A stretch of 64,000 bases of DNA from Xenopus tropicalis (GCF_000004195.4 NC_030678.2:93020904-93084903); one strand, 5' to 3'. Positions 32,373 to 44,165 are shown, numbered from the stretch's first letter. Notes: generated by a model not told the origin, from the letters alone. A program made the numbers and translations.

Positions 32373-33569
32373 CAGTGCTGTCCAACTGGTGGCCCCGGGC
32401 CCCCTCTGTGCGGCCCCCTCTGTGCGGCCCCCCACCTGTCTGGCTGCTTTGATGGCTTACTTTTGTGTAAGTTTTAAATGGTATCAGTACTAAGATTAAC
32501 TGGCCCTCTGCATTGCTCACACCTCAGATTCAGGCTGTAATGCCCCTGTATTGTTTAATCATGTAATCCCATGTACTGTTCACACCTTTTAATGCCTGCA
32601 TTGTTCACACCTCAGGCTGTAATCACCCACATTGTTCACCTGTTCACCTCCCTCTGACACATCCAGCATTGTGTCACTGTATGCTGCCTGTGTGTGCCGT
32701 AGGGCAGGCATAGTATGGCGCACAGGCAGGGCAGGCATAGTATGGCACACGTAGGCAGGGGAGGGCAGCATAGGGAAGGCAGAGTATGGCACACACAGGC
32801 AGCATAAGGAAAGGCAGAATATGGCACACACAGGCAACATACGAAAAGGCATAGTATGGCACACATAGGCAGGGTAGGGCAGGAAGTACTCTGCCAGCTC
32901 TATGCCTTCCCTATGCTGCTTGTGTGTGCCATACTCTGCCTTCCCTATGCTGCCTGTGTGTGCCATACTCTGGCTTCTCTATGCTGCCTGCGTGTGCAAT
33001 ACTCTGCCTTCCCTATGCTGCCTGTGTGTGCCATACTCTGCCTTTCCTATGCTGCCCGTGTGTGCCATACTCTGCCTTCCCTATGCTGCCCCGTGTGCCA
33101 TACTCTGCCTTTTCTTATGTTGCCTGTGTGTGCCTTACTCTGCCTGCCCTATGCTGCCGGTGGGAGGTGAACCTGGCAGGGGTTTGTTCTGGGAGTTTGT
33201 TAGCATTTGGAAATACTCATTATATGGTCCCTAAGGTGTGCAATTATATGCTGGGGGTTGCTGTGCTATCCACAGAGGAGGAGGAGTCATGTGGATTTAA
33301 GTGTGTGTCTTAATATGACATAATATAATTCTTTCACATATGAATGAATGGTGATATCCCTTCAGTGAGCACCAACCATTGGGTTTTTGCTGTGTTCCCA
33401 CCATTAATGTGGGGGTGGTCTTAAAAGCTCTTGTGACAACATGGGTGTAGTTTGAAGTGGGTGCGGTTTAAAAAAGGGGAGTGGTCAAAACTGTCTTCCA
33501 TTATCAGCCCTCCACTATGTAGGCCAGAAAAATTCCGGCCCTCGGTGCCACAGAAGTTGGGCAGCACTG
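32373..33569 (+). mobile_element. Complete hAT-like element with inverted minisatellite
   Basis: Termini CAGTGCTGTCCAACTGG and ACAGAAGTTGGGCAGCACTG are inverted, and a perfect octamer ATTTAGAT flanks both sides (32365-32372 and 33570-33577). The left third holds repeats of TGTTCACACCTCAGGCTGTA. The middle holds 34-bp minisatellite units in inverted orientation (32690-32870), then the same units in direct orientation (32895-33160). The right third matches 233-621. No transposase frame is recognised, so mobility would have needed an external source. Confidence 0.9.
32690..33160. repeat. Head-to-head minisatellite arrays
   Basis: Units containing GCATAGTATGGCACACA on the left arm and TGTGTGCCATACTCTGCC on the right arm are inverted relative to each other around 32880, so single strands could fold into a long imperfect hairpin. 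Confidence 0.85.
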
Positions 33570-33577
33570 ATTTAGAT

Positions 33578-34633
33578 AATTTGTTGGGGGGGGGGTTGTG
33601 CACCATATATGTCTGTCCTTTCTGCATAGAGACTCTAATCAGAGTATTTTTTTTTTTTTTTTTTTTCTAATTTAGCATTTTTTCCTTTTCTTATCCATTG
33701 GGCTTTTTCTGTTGCCTCTGTCTTTAAAGAAAATCTGTAATTCCCCCAAAACTTTAGGTAATTAAAACACTACAAATGTAAACTGTCATTGGTTTTAGTG
33801 TTTTGGTAGAAGGAAGAGAGTGGCATGTGAAACAGAGTTCCCCAAAGTTGGAAACTTAAGATTTTTTCTTTCCTTTCATACGTTAAAAGTCTTCATTAAC
33901 CCTTCTGTTAATTTTCTCAATAAGGCAAATTTACTGTTTATCCAGAAACAAGTACAAGAGCACCAAGAGATACAAAATTGCACTTCTTACTGCCCATATA
34001 CAGCGCTTTAGCATTCAGGGCAGTTGCTGCTACCGTTATCTTCTGAGGAAGTTGCATGTAGCCATGAAACGCGTTGTTATTTAGGGGGTACTTTCTATCA
34101 TGATTTTAATGATTCGAATAAACAAGTGTTTTTACTAAGAGGCATTCCAGTGCTCTGCTTCAGTTTTGTTTACAGTTGCTGCTACCTGCACCTTACTGGT
34201 TGAAGTGTTCAAGTGATTTCCTTTATGTTCCTTTCTAAAACAAACTAATATGTGCTGATCACACCTGGCATAATATCAGCAGAGTTGGGTGCTCATCCAT
34301 CGCATTACCATCCGCTTCCTTGCATAAAAGATTCCTGCCCATATAATTTCCTTGTTTTATTAAGAACAAGTGTTTCTCATTTAGTCCTAATAGGCATATC
34401 TCTGATATAACTGACAGTAAAGGCTACATGTACTTGCAGGTATTCCATTTTTTGGAAGCAGTGCTTGGCAATTAGTGGACAGTCCTATACCATGTGTCTC
34501 AAATTTGCATTATCATTGTCGCATTTAAGTGTGATTATTCAACATGTTCCATTTGGGCTGTTTCTTATGGGGTGATATAGATTTGTTGGGTGCATTTAAA
34601 ATATGGTTTATGGGAATACACCAAGAAGGGTTA
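33578..34633. other. Intron 1: homopolymers and possible Penelope-like fragment
   Basis: A G10 run (33585-33594) and a T21 run (33646-33666) are present. The motif CTGAGGAAGTTGCATGTAGC followed by GAAACGCGTTG near 34043-34076 resembles the end region of Penelope-like elements; this is weak. Confidence 0.4.
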
Positions 34634-34725
34634 GTCATATGAAAAAGTTTGGGAACCCCTCTCCGTTTGCATAATAATTTACTCCACTTTCAACAAAAAA
34701 AGATAACAGTGTGGTATGTCTTTCA

Positions 34726-35727
34726 AGTTTCAAGTTTATTGTCATATACAAATAACAATGAAGCATCATTACTGTAATGAAATTTGACCCGTGTTCCTCC
34801 CAACTTTACATAGACAAACAAAACAAAAAAAAATAATACAAATATTAAATATAATAAAAGTGTGCAATAAAGGTACAAGTATTTACAATAATAAAATGCA
34901 ATGCAATATTTGAAATTGTGCAGTGAGGATTTAAAGTGGCTTTGCTTAAAGTGACACTGGGAAGAGTCCAGTAGTTATGGGGAGTGTGTGTTGGTTTGGG
35001 TAGAATGTCAGCATTTCAGAAGCCTGATGGCTTGTGGGTAGAAACTGTCTCTGTATCTGCTGGTGCGGGTCTGGATGCTCCTGTACCGCCTGCCTGATGG
35101 TAGGAGCGTGAAAAGTCTGTGGCTGGGGTGGCTGAGGTCAGAGAGGATTTGCTGCATCTTCCTCCTACAGCGCTCTATGTACAGGTCCTGCATGTCCGGC
35201 AGTTCAGTCCTGGTGATGCGCTCTGCTGATCTCACCACCCTCTGCAGAGCTTTGCAGTCCAAAGCATTACAGCTGCCATACCAGGTGGTGATACAGCCAG
35301 ACAGAATACTCTCAATGGTGCATCGATAGAAGTTTGTGAGTATTCTGGAGTCCATGCCGAACCTTCGCAGGCGCCGCTGAAAGAAGAGCCGCTGTCTTGC
35401 AGCTTTTGTGTTCACACCAACATGGTGAGACCAACTCAGATCCTCACTGATATTGATGCCAAGGAATCTGAAGCAGCTGACTCTCTCCACCTCTGCTCCC
35501 TCAATGTGAATGGGGGTATGGCCTCCTCCCTGCAGTCTCCTGTAATCCACAATGAGCTCCTTAGTTTTGCTGACGTTGAGCAGCAGGTTGTTGTCCCGGC
35601 ACCATGATGTCAGGGCTCTCACCTCTGCCCTGTAAGCCGACTCATCTCCATCAGAAATGCAGCCGATGATGGTGGTGTCGTCTGCAAATTTGATGATAGT
35701 ATTGGAGCTGTGTGTTGCTGTACATGA
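34726..35727 (-). mobile_element. 5'-truncated LINE (L2/CR1-like) inside the Tc1 element
   Basis: On the minus strand an open frame runs from about 35727 to 35008. It encodes the C-terminal part of a reverse transcriptase, including the catalytic motif NTIIKFADDTTIIG (FADD codons at 35677-35688), SKTKELIVDYRR, and LTNFYRCTIESILSGC. The typical ending FYPQAIRLL is present before a stop. A 3' untranslated tail of about 280 bp ends near TTTCAAGTTTCAAGTTTATT. The frame is intact, so the copy is fairly young. The clade assignment is from memory. Confidence 0.85.
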
Positions 35728-35944
35728 GGAACATCTGAGTGCTGGGGTGTTTTCAGAACAAAGATTTTTAGTAAAACAGTATTTATGAAATTAAATCAAA
35801 TGTGAAAAACTGGCTGTGCAAAAATTTGGGTACCCATGTAACTGCTCAATACTGATTACTGGCAAAACAAAATTGGTCGGATTAGCTTGTTAAGCCTTCA
35901 ATTTAAGGTAGCCAGTTGCAAGTTGTGATTCTGTTTTCTCAGAC

Positions 35945-36528
35945 AAGCCAAAGATCCCCTCCAAAGACCTGCAAAAACATCTTGCTGCAGATGGTGTATC
36001 TGTACATCATTCTACAATTCAGTGCAATTTGCACAAAGAACATCTGTATGGCATGGTGATGAGAAAGAAGCCCTTTCTGCACTCATGCTACAAACTGAGT
36101 CGCTTGTTGTATGCAAAAGCTCATTTAGACAAGTCAGTCATTTTGGACTATGCTATGGACTGATGAGACAAAAATTCAGTTATTTGGTCATAACAAAAAG
36201 TGCTTTGCATGGCGGAAGAAGAACACCGCATTCCAAGACAATGACCCTAAACACAGTAGGAAATTTACAAAGACATTTATGTAGAGGGAGAAGTACAGTA
36301 TTCTGGAATGGGCGTCACAGTCCCCCGACTTAAATGTCATCGAACATCTATGGGATGATTTGAAGCAGGCTGTCCATGCTCGGCAGCCATCAAATAACTG
36401 AACTGGAGAGATTTTGTATGGACGAATGGTCAAAAATACCGTCATCCAGAATACAGACACTTAACAAAGTTTATAGGAGGTGTCTAGAGGCTGTTAAATT
36501 TGCAAAAGGAGGCTCAACTAAGTGTTGA
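35945..36528 (+). pseudogene. Tc1-like transposase, C-terminal remnant
   Basis: The frame first reads IPSKDLQKHLAADGVSVHHS and KKPFLHS, a Tc1 DNA-binding/linker part. WTDETKIQLFG holds the first catalytic Asp (36162-36164). QDNDPKHS holds the second Asp, but follows only about 20 codons later where about 100 are normal, so the catalytic core is deleted. An in-frame TAG follows at KTFM. SPDLNVIEHLWDDL, near the third acidic residue, and HARQPSN remain downstream. The N-terminal helix-turn-helix is missing. It cannot encode an active enzyme. Confidence 0.88.
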
Positions 36529-36742
36529 TGTAATATCTCTGTTGGGGTGCCCACATTTATGCACCTGTCTAATTTTGTTATGATGTATATTGCATATTTT
36601 CTGTTAATTTAATAAACTTTATGTCACTGCTGAAATTCTACTGTTTTCATAAGGAATGTTATATATTAAAAGGAAGTTGCTACTTTAAAAGCTCAGCAAT
36701 GATAAACAAAACTCCAAAGAATTAAGAGGAGTTCCCAAACTG

Positions 36743-37420
36743 TATATAAAGGAACTCTTTTCAAAATGATGACTATTTTTTTATTATTTTATAAAAGGTA
36801 CAACATAACATTAGCTTTTCAGTTATACTTTCAAAGAAAACAGTGTAATGTATAAGATCTGTATTTATGCATGTGAATGTTGAATTTCTTATAAAAGATT
36901 TACATGCTGTAAATCCAATATATATAATCCAATATATATATTGCTTTCAGAGGGTGTATATTTCTCATAGAATTCTAAATGTATATTTCATAAAAAAGAG
37001 CAAAGGTTGGTCAACAGTAATTCTTTGCAAGAACAAACAATTTTCTTGAGCAAGAGAGGATTTGCATGAAAGCAAAATGGATTGTTCATCATTTCTGTTT
37101 TTTGATTGTCAAACAGGTCCTTAGGAAAAATTACAATTTTTAACCCACATTTTCTCCTTTTTAGAGATTACAAAATTCAAATATATTACCATTTTACCTA
37201 AGCCCAGAAAGTAACTGAAATAAAAGTAAATGCATGTATACATATTTGAAATGTGAATGCTGAAACATAATGTCAAAAGCAGACCTTATAGAAAAAAAGA
37301 GAACACCAGTTAATCATGCTTGGGAACGTACTTCAAATAAGTACCACAAACAAATATTGGTTGAGATAATTTTTACTGTGGCATGTGGGGGAAAAAAATG
37401 TGTAATGTAAACTGTGTAAT
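36743..37420. other. Intron 1, unassigned
   Basis: AT-rich; no bounded feature. Confidence 0.45.
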
Positions 37421-38080
37421 GGTGGCCACGCACGTTAGTGTTATGAGCTTTTCAGTGGCCATTGGTTGCAGGAAAGATCGCTCATACCCTAACGTTTAGA
37501 GCTAAATCATCAGATACGCAGGTAGAAACAAAACAATTCTACCCCTAACTGATGATTCAGCACTAAACGCTTTCCTTTGCAGTTTTCCATCCCACCCTAT
37601 TGACAAGACATCGGCAAAGGCCTTAAAATATCATTCACCTCGTCTGTCACCATACACGCACTGAATATCATACAAAACTTGTTTCATTTGACAGGGCTGT
37701 CGAGTCGGTAGATAAATTCTCCGACTCAAACTCCTCAGTTTCTGATACTTCCGACTCAGACTCCTCTGTTTTTAATATGCTACTGTATTTTATACATTCA
37801 TACAGTCAATGAAAAGCATGCTTCATGGTAACTCAACGTATTCGTTTATGCCCTGTGTGCATTGGACTTTATTCTTAAAGCAGAGAAGTAATTAATTATG
37901 ACTGTTTGTGAATTGGGACATTTAAACTTGCTTTATTTTTTTTTTTTATTCCCATTTAAATTTAGTAGGAGTCGGAGTCGGTTCATTTTTTGCCGACTCC
38001 AGGTACCCAAAATTGCCTCAGACTCCTCGACTCCGACTCCACAGCCCTGTCATTTGATAATATCGATGCCTGTAAACACA
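37421..38080. mobile_element. GGCCACGCACG-family MITE carrying a hAT insertion
   Basis: GGTGGCCACGCACGTTAGTG begins the copy. GCAGGTAGAAACAAAACAAT then TCTACC matches the AGGTAGAAA arms at 14960 and 23228. ACCATACACGCACTGAATAT continues before the hAT insertion at 37692, and AATATCGATGCC after it. The right end is undefined. Confidence 0.65.
37692..38049. mobile_element. hAT-type MITE (GAGTCGG ends), 358 bp
   Basis: Ends CAGGGCTGTCGAGTCGG and CGACTCCGACTCCACAGCCCTG are inverted. A perfect octamer TCATTTGA flanks both sides (37684-37691 and 38050-38057). The ends repeat ACTCC/GGAGT motifs many times. I recall similar GGCTGTGGAGTCGG elements from other vertebrates. Confidence 0.92.
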
Positions 38081-39395
38081 AACACTAACATTGGATACTG
38101 GGTCTATGGCGATGCTTCTTTTCTAAAGAGTGCATTTGTCTTGTATACATATCTTTGTGTCTATTTGTGTAAATATTAATGTGTGTGTATCTGTGGGTGT
38201 ATTGCCACTTGCAGTAAATCTACTCTAAATCAGACTATGCAAAACTGTGTTCATGTATCCTAAATATTAGTGGCCTTTAATAATAAGGCAAAACCCACCA
38301 TTCTTATCAGTATGACCAATGCCAACAGAATAAAACTGGGGATTCTGTCTTCTGCTGGAATTGATAGCATTTACTACCCTAGTCCTAGTCTTGAACTACC
38401 TGTTGAGCTTGCAAGCAGTAAATTACAAGAGAGCAGTGTTTTCACAAACTACTCAAATTTCATTACCCAACTTCGTATTTCCTCTGATGTTTAGCACAGA
38501 CTTTAATTGAACATATTTACTTGTTGACCTTGTATACAAGGCTGAGCAGCCAACTTTTTCCCGAAGTTGCAGCATGCTGATTATATTTTCCTATTTCTAA
38601 ACCCTTATTAATAGGTGTGGTAGGTTTCTTACACAATATATGGCATACAAAAACACTGTAACACAGCCACAGCTTATTTTTAAGACTAAACAGTGACTGG
38701 CATTTGTGATTTCTATTCCTTCTTTACAGGATTTCTGAATAATGTATGGAATTCTGTTGCATTATTGTGTGCACAGCATATAATTCTTAAAGGCCCTATT
38801 GTTGGCACTATATGTCATTTAAATTCTTCTGAAAGCTGCTCCATTAGCAGCCTGAATTTACCACAGTTACGAGGTGAAGAGAAATAGAAATCAATGTCCC
38901 AGTGGTATTAGCTAATCTTTGCTTGTTAGATGGCAGATGAAATTCTGATTTGGCATTTATTTCCACCACAGTTTGTATTGTGAAGCATGCTGTAAATCCC
39001 CTTTCAGGTTTCTCTTTTCTAACATTTCAGTGCAGTCTCTGTTCCAGTAAGCTCTGAATCTCCAGGTTCTCAGCTTCTTTAATTTTTATCCTTGTTTCCC
39101 TGTTGTGCTGAATATGTTGATGCCTTATAAATAAATAACAACATGCCATCAAGCTCTAGTCTGCCTTATAGTTAAGTCTGCAATACTTACTTCAGTCTTT
39201 GCATTAATTTGTGTTTCTGTGGCCATATTATTGACGAGTGAATATATATAATTTTTTAGCTTAGATAGAAATAAGTAAGAGAATAATAATGGATGATGTA
39301 TACTGTATGTTAGTAAATTGAATACAGTTACATAGCAGATAATCGATTAAGCACTACAGAGTTTATTTGCTGTGTAACCTGTGCCCTTTCCCCTT
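38081..39395. other. Intron 1, unassigned
   Basis: No exon or bounded repeat. A LINE-tail-like motif (AATATGTTGATGCCTTATAA) is at 39111. Confidence 0.45.
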
Positions 39396-39869
39396 TTAAC
39401 CCTTTCACTGCCAGCCGTTTTGGTTAAAGCGGAACTTGTATTGCCAGACAGTATTTGAACATTTTGCACTGTTTCACTTTTGGGGCCTTTCCTCGGGGGG
39501 ACTTTTAGTTTACCCAGGAAAACAATATATAGTTTTTTTCAGGACAAACTAAGCTTTCAAAATATGGTAGAATTTTGGTGTAATTCCAATTCTGTAACAA
39601 GATATAGGCTTCCAAATGTCTAAAAAAAATAAAAAATCATATTTTTCATAATATAAACACACATACCAGAAACAAAAATTATTTTATGCACAAAAATACA
39701 ACTGCTTTGGAAAGTCCCATGTCTCCTGAATGTGCCAATACCAAATATAGATAGTTTTATGGAGAATTCTCACTTGTATAGGTCAAAAACTCCCAGCAGT
39801 ACACTACCAAATTTCCAAAGCACTGCTTCACAAAGCTGCATACTTTAGATTTCAAGGCCAAAACTTCCA

Positions 39870-41400
39870 CTAACAGACGGTTTATACCAGAAAATTACAC
39901 ATTTCTGGAAAGAACAGATTCTGGGGAATCCAGAGTAGGCACAATTGTCTGTCTACTACAAACTACCAAGTCACGATGCTTTCTTAAAGTTATAGGTTTT
40001 TATCAAAATTTGAATTTTTTAAAAAATTGCTTCAAAGCTTCGAGTCTATAGTATCTTATCTCCTACAGGTCATAAAGTAACCAAATAAAACACCCTAAAT
40101 ATGAATGCCAGGGGTCCACTGAACAGTTTGATGCCCAATATGTATAGGTTTACCTAAGTATGTGGCATGTAGGGGCCCCAATGTGAACATACCCCCATAT
40201 GATCTATCATTTCTGTCATTTCAGCTCCTGCAAAATCAACACATTTACATTATTATATGTGGAATAAAGCTAGTAAAAAGTATGCTCACCCCAGAAAGTC
40301 ATATATTTTTGGAAAGTACACATTCCCCCGAATCTAAAATGGGTACCCGTGTCTTTCTACTCCAAAGTACCAAGCCGCAAAGTATTTAGAAATTTAGCAA
40401 TTTTGATGAAATTTCCAAAAATCCCTTCAAAGCTTCCAGTTTCCAGCACCTTATCTCCTACATAGCATTAGGTACCAAGATAAAACTTAAAACTTAAAAC
40501 CCTAAATTTGAACTCCAGGGGTCCACTGAACAGTTTGATGCCCAATATGTATAGGTTTACCTAAGTATGTGGCATGTAGGGGCCCCAATGGGAACATACC
40601 CCCATATGATGCGTCATTTCAGAAAATCAACACATTTACATCCTTTATGTGGGATAATGCTACAAAAAAGTACACTCACCCCAGAAAGCCATATATTTTT
40701 GGAAAGTACACATTCCCTCGAATCTATAATGGGTACACATTTCCTTTTACTCCAAAGTACCAAGCCATAAAGCTTTCCTAAGTTTGCCGATTTTTATGAT
40801 ATTTCAGAAAATCGCCTAAAAATGTTGCAGTTTGCTGCATTTATCTCACACAATATCTTGCGTACAATGGCAAATCACCCCAAATAGGAACACCAGAAGT
40901 CTACTGAACAGTTTGATGCCCAATATGCATAGATATACCAAAGTCTGTGGTGTGTACTGACCCCAAAATGAAAATAGCGTATATGGATTTCTAGCCTGCC
41001 AACTCAGCTTTTGCATACAGAGCCCCCTGTCAGCGTATGATGTGTTGTAACACCCCCAAACTATACAGAAAAACTCAGAAAACCATATATTTTTGGAAAG
41101 TACACATTCTGACAAATCCAACAAGGGTAAAGAGTCCTTTCTACACCAAAGTACCAAGCCGCAAAGCTTTCCTAAAGTTATTGGTTTTTATGACATTTTA
41201 GAAAATCGCCTAAAAATGTTGCGATTTGCCACATTTATCTCACACAATTTCTTGCGTACAAAGGCAAATCGCCCCAAATAGAAACACCAGAGGCCTACTG
41301 AACAGTTTGATGCCTATACTGAACTATACAGAGACCCCCAGAAAGCCATATATTTTTAGAATGTACACATTCTGAGGAATTCAAAATAGATAAAGTTATT
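39870..41400 (+). repeat. Satellite-like tandem repeat, about 380-410 bp unit, four copies
   Basis: The anchor CTGAACAGTTTGATGCC occurs at 40119, 40526, 40904 and 41297, giving spacings of 407, 378 and 393. Other shared segments per unit are CATATATTTTTGGAAAGTAC, AAAGTACCAAGCC and TTATCTC. Units 1 and 2 are most alike; the last is truncated. Confidence 0.9.
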
Positions 41401-41639
41401 TTTCTACACTAAAGTTACACATGGCAAAGCTATGCTAAAAACAGATCAGGAATACTAATACAGGGATAAAAATGCAATAAAACCACAAAAATTGTGCAAA
41501 TTAGTGAAACAACAAAATAAGTCACACAACAGCGTAATTAGTGGTCAGAATATCTTATCCAATAGTCACGCTGTCATAATAAACAGTTTTTAAGGAAAAG
41601 AAACTAAAAACAAAGTGGTAAAAATTTTTTTTAAAAAAA

Positions 41640-41815
41640 AGTGTTTGTGTATACATGTGTGTGCATGTGTAAAAGTTGTGTGACAGTGTGTAAGTGTGTA
41701 TATGAGTGTATATAGGTGCATATAAGTGTGCAAAAAACAAAAACAAAAAACTGTAAAATTGTGTGCTGTATGTGTGTGTACATGTATGTAAGTGTGTGTA
41801 AGTGTGTATGAATGC
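41640..41815 (+). repeat. GT-rich low-complexity tract
   Basis: Interspersed TGTGTG/GTATGTG sequence separated by A-rich stretches; its minus strand translates as His/Thr repeats, which are not a gene. Confidence 0.8.
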
Positions 41816-42432
41816 AAAAAAAATCACCCTTACCTGTCTTCAAGTTTGCCTGGTCGTGGTGCTGCAGTTCTGCCCTCCATCTCGCGTGAACTCGCGTGGG
41901 CGGCGCTAGGGAGGAAGCAGCAGACGCAATGCGATGCGTCTGCTGCTTGGGGGGGAGGCCCTGCAACGATCGCGTTGCAGGGCCGGCCTGACAGCCCCCC
42001 TGGCTCGTTGCCCAGGGGGCTGTCATGTTTAAAAGCTCTCTGCGGAAGAGACACATGCCGCTTCTGCAGAGAGTATGTTTATCTGCCAAACGACGTACGG
42101 CGCACGTCGTTGGCAGATAAAGCCTTTTACTGCCACGCCGTACGTCGTTGGCAGTTAAAGGGTTAAGATTGAATGGCTACCCCCATGGCTAAACAGCAGC
42201 ATATTTTATATATGAGAAAATACTTAGCCTGTCATTGTGTATGGTACCCCATTACATGGATGCCATTTCAGTTGTGTGTAAGTGTGTGCGGATGCAGTAT
42301 GTATAATTGCACACAAACCATGAATAAGTTTTTGTTCTTTTTTTGGATCATATTGATGTCAGATGTTTCATTTAAATTATTCGCAGTCAATATGCCATTT
42401 GATCAACTTTAAAAAAGCACTGCAGCCTTATA

Positions 42433-42700
42433 CAGGTATGGGATCTGTTATCTGGAAACCTGTTATCCAGAAAGCTCCAAATTACAGAAAGCCCATCTCC
42501 CATAGACTTCATTTTAAACAATTAATTCAGAATTTTTAAAATTGATTTTCTTTTTCTCTGTAATAATAAAACAGTACCTTGTACTTGATTCCAACTAAGA
42601 TATAATTAATCCTTTAGATATGGAGATCCAAATTACGGAAAGACCCCTTATCCGGAATACCCTTGGTCCCAGGCATTCTTGATAACAGATCCCATACCTG
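42433..42700 (+). mobile_element. TA-flanked MITE, shorter copy
   Basis: CAGGTATGGGATCTGTTATC and GATAACAGATCCCATACCTG are inverted ends with TA on both sides (42431-42432 and 42701-42702). About 60 bp of the family interior (the CAATCCTATTGGG part) is missing. Confidence 0.88.
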
Positions 42701-42702
42701 TA

Positions 42703-43563
42703 CCTCTATATGCTCAAGAAATTTAACTTCTGATATATATTTGGTTATTAAAATACTAAACAAATCCAGTGACTGTCGGATAAGGACTCTTAAATGACTA
42801 ACAATAAAGATAAGATTTACCAATCGTTATTACTTATTTCTACAGTGATTGATCCATAAGTTATCAATTTAGTTATGGATAGAACAAATTTTAGGACCAG
42901 TCCTGGAAAGCCCATTTGCCCTTCCAGCAAGGTGGATTTGTTACTGATATTGTTACCATCCATTTGAAAAACAAATAAAAGAAAAATGTCACCCATAGCC
43001 TTCCAAGGGATTCACCATTCCATCCCAAACCAACTGACTTAATATAAGTCAGCCCTGTAGTCTTAATATTTATTAAGTGGTTTTTCCTGAAATAATACAT
43101 CACGCCATTCTGTATGTTAAATTATTTTTTCAGTTTTATTCCATTGTGTTATGTAGAGTTGTAATTTTTCCATTTTACTTAAAATCAATAATTCAGTATA
43201 TTAAACTGTCAGCAGTCATTTTTATGTACTATACTGTGCAAACTGTGGTATGTGTTAATACCTGTAATGAGATATGAAGTTAGAGTGCTTGCTATCTCTG
43301 AATGCTTATTTGTTTATTTAGTGCTCAATTTATTTATGTTTCAGAACTGTGTTTTATTTTGTTCTTTCTTCTTCTTTTTTTTTTTTTTTTTTTAAACCTG
43401 GTTCCTTTCCCTGCAATAACTTTGCAGTGTATAGAATGACTGACAGGCTGGAAAATGAATATGAGGGAACTTGGATTTATTTTTATTCTCCTTAAGGCAA
43501 TGACACACGGAGCTACTTGTCGCAGCTGCAAACTAGACAATACTGATAATTGTCTCTGTGTGT
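42703..43563. other. Intron 1, unassigned with T tract
   Basis: A poly-T run lies at 43376-43393. GACACACGGAGCTACTTGTC (43502) is a fragment of the family at 50893-51088. Confidence 0.45.
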
Positions 43564-43745
43564 TTAAAGGAATACTGTCATGGCAAAACCAAGTTTTTTT
43601 TCAAAACGCATCAGTTAATAGAGATTCTCCAGCAGAATCCTGCATTGAAATAAATTTTTCAAAAAAAATTATAGAATTTCACTTCTGCTCCCACAGATGC
43701 ATATTGCTCTATTGAAATGAGAGGGTGGAAAATAAGAATAAAATA
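43564..43745. mobile_element. T2-type MITE, left part
   Basis: TTAAAGGAATACTGTCATGG is a T2 left end; the right end is missing. Same family as 11895-12335 in the opposite orientation. Confidence 0.65.
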
Positions 43746-43924
43746 GAACAGTGCTGTCAAGCTATTTCTTTACTATGGATTGGGGTAACCTTTTTGAAAT
43801 AAAAAATAACAAAAGTGGTAAAAAGGGGATACCTTTATTGGCTAACTAAGATAACCATAGCAAGCTTTTAGATCATTCTAGTTCCTTTTTCAAGCTGATT
43901 ACAATGAAGCTGTGGTGCTCTCTG

Positions 43925-43947
43925 ATGTATGTATGTATGTATGTATG

Positions 43948-44027
<80 letters not shown>
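43925..44027. repeat. (GTAT)n then (TA)n microsatellite
   Basis: About seven GTAT units are followed by about 37 TA dinucleotides. Its length probably varies between individuals. Confidence 0.97.
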
Positions 44028-44030
<3 letters not shown>

Positions 44031-44095
44031 ATTCAGCTCATAGATCAAATAACTACAAAAAAACAAAAAAGGAATATTCATCTGTGTGGAAGGTG

Positions 44096-44165
44096 TTAAA
44101 GGAGAAGGAAAGGAGAAAGATCTATGTAAATATAGCCATAAGCACTCACAAAAACGCTACATAGT
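44096..44165. mobile_element. T2-type MITE, left end fragment
   Basis: TTAAAGGAGAAGGAAAGGAG then ATGTAAATATAGCCATAAGC mirrors the right end of the 7002-7949 element. Confidence 0.7.

Larger units (their letters stand above)
34634..36742 (+). mobile_element. Tc1/mariner-like transposon, interrupted and defective
   Basis: The left end GTCATATGAAAAAGTTTGGG then AACCCCTC and the right end GAGGAGTTCCCAAACTG are inverted, with the right end missing a short segment before TA. A LINE is inserted at about 34726-35727. The remaining right part holds a broken DDE transposase (35945-36528). Sequence after the LINE (GCTGTGCAAAAATTTGGGTA) continues the transposon's 5' untranslated region. Confidence 0.85.
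39396..42166. mobile_element. piggyBac-like non-autonomous element, 2.77 kb
   Basis: TTAA bounds both ends (39396-39399 and 42163-42166). The termini read CCCTTTCACTGCCAGCCG and CGTTGGCAGTTAAAGGG, resembling frog piggyBac (Uribo) ends. The subterminal right side has ACGACGTACGGCGCACGTCGT palindromic motifs (42090-42110) and a GC-rich hairpin GGCCCTGCAACGATCGCGTT then GCAGGGCC (41958-41985). The interior carries a four-copy satellite (about 39870-41400) and a GT-rich stretch (41640-41815). No transposase is found. Confidence 0.8.

Noticed and set aside
35063..35607. + strand frames over the LINE in the Tc1 element
   Set aside because: They are antisense to the reverse transcriptase frame, which has the real motif content.
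41555..42166. Long frames on both strands at the right end of the piggyBac-like element
   Set aside because: One is a His/Thr translation of the GT tract; the others cross GC-rich hairpins and show no transposase motif.
43899..44164. Ile/Tyr repeat reading frames
   Set aside because: They translate the TA microsatellite.
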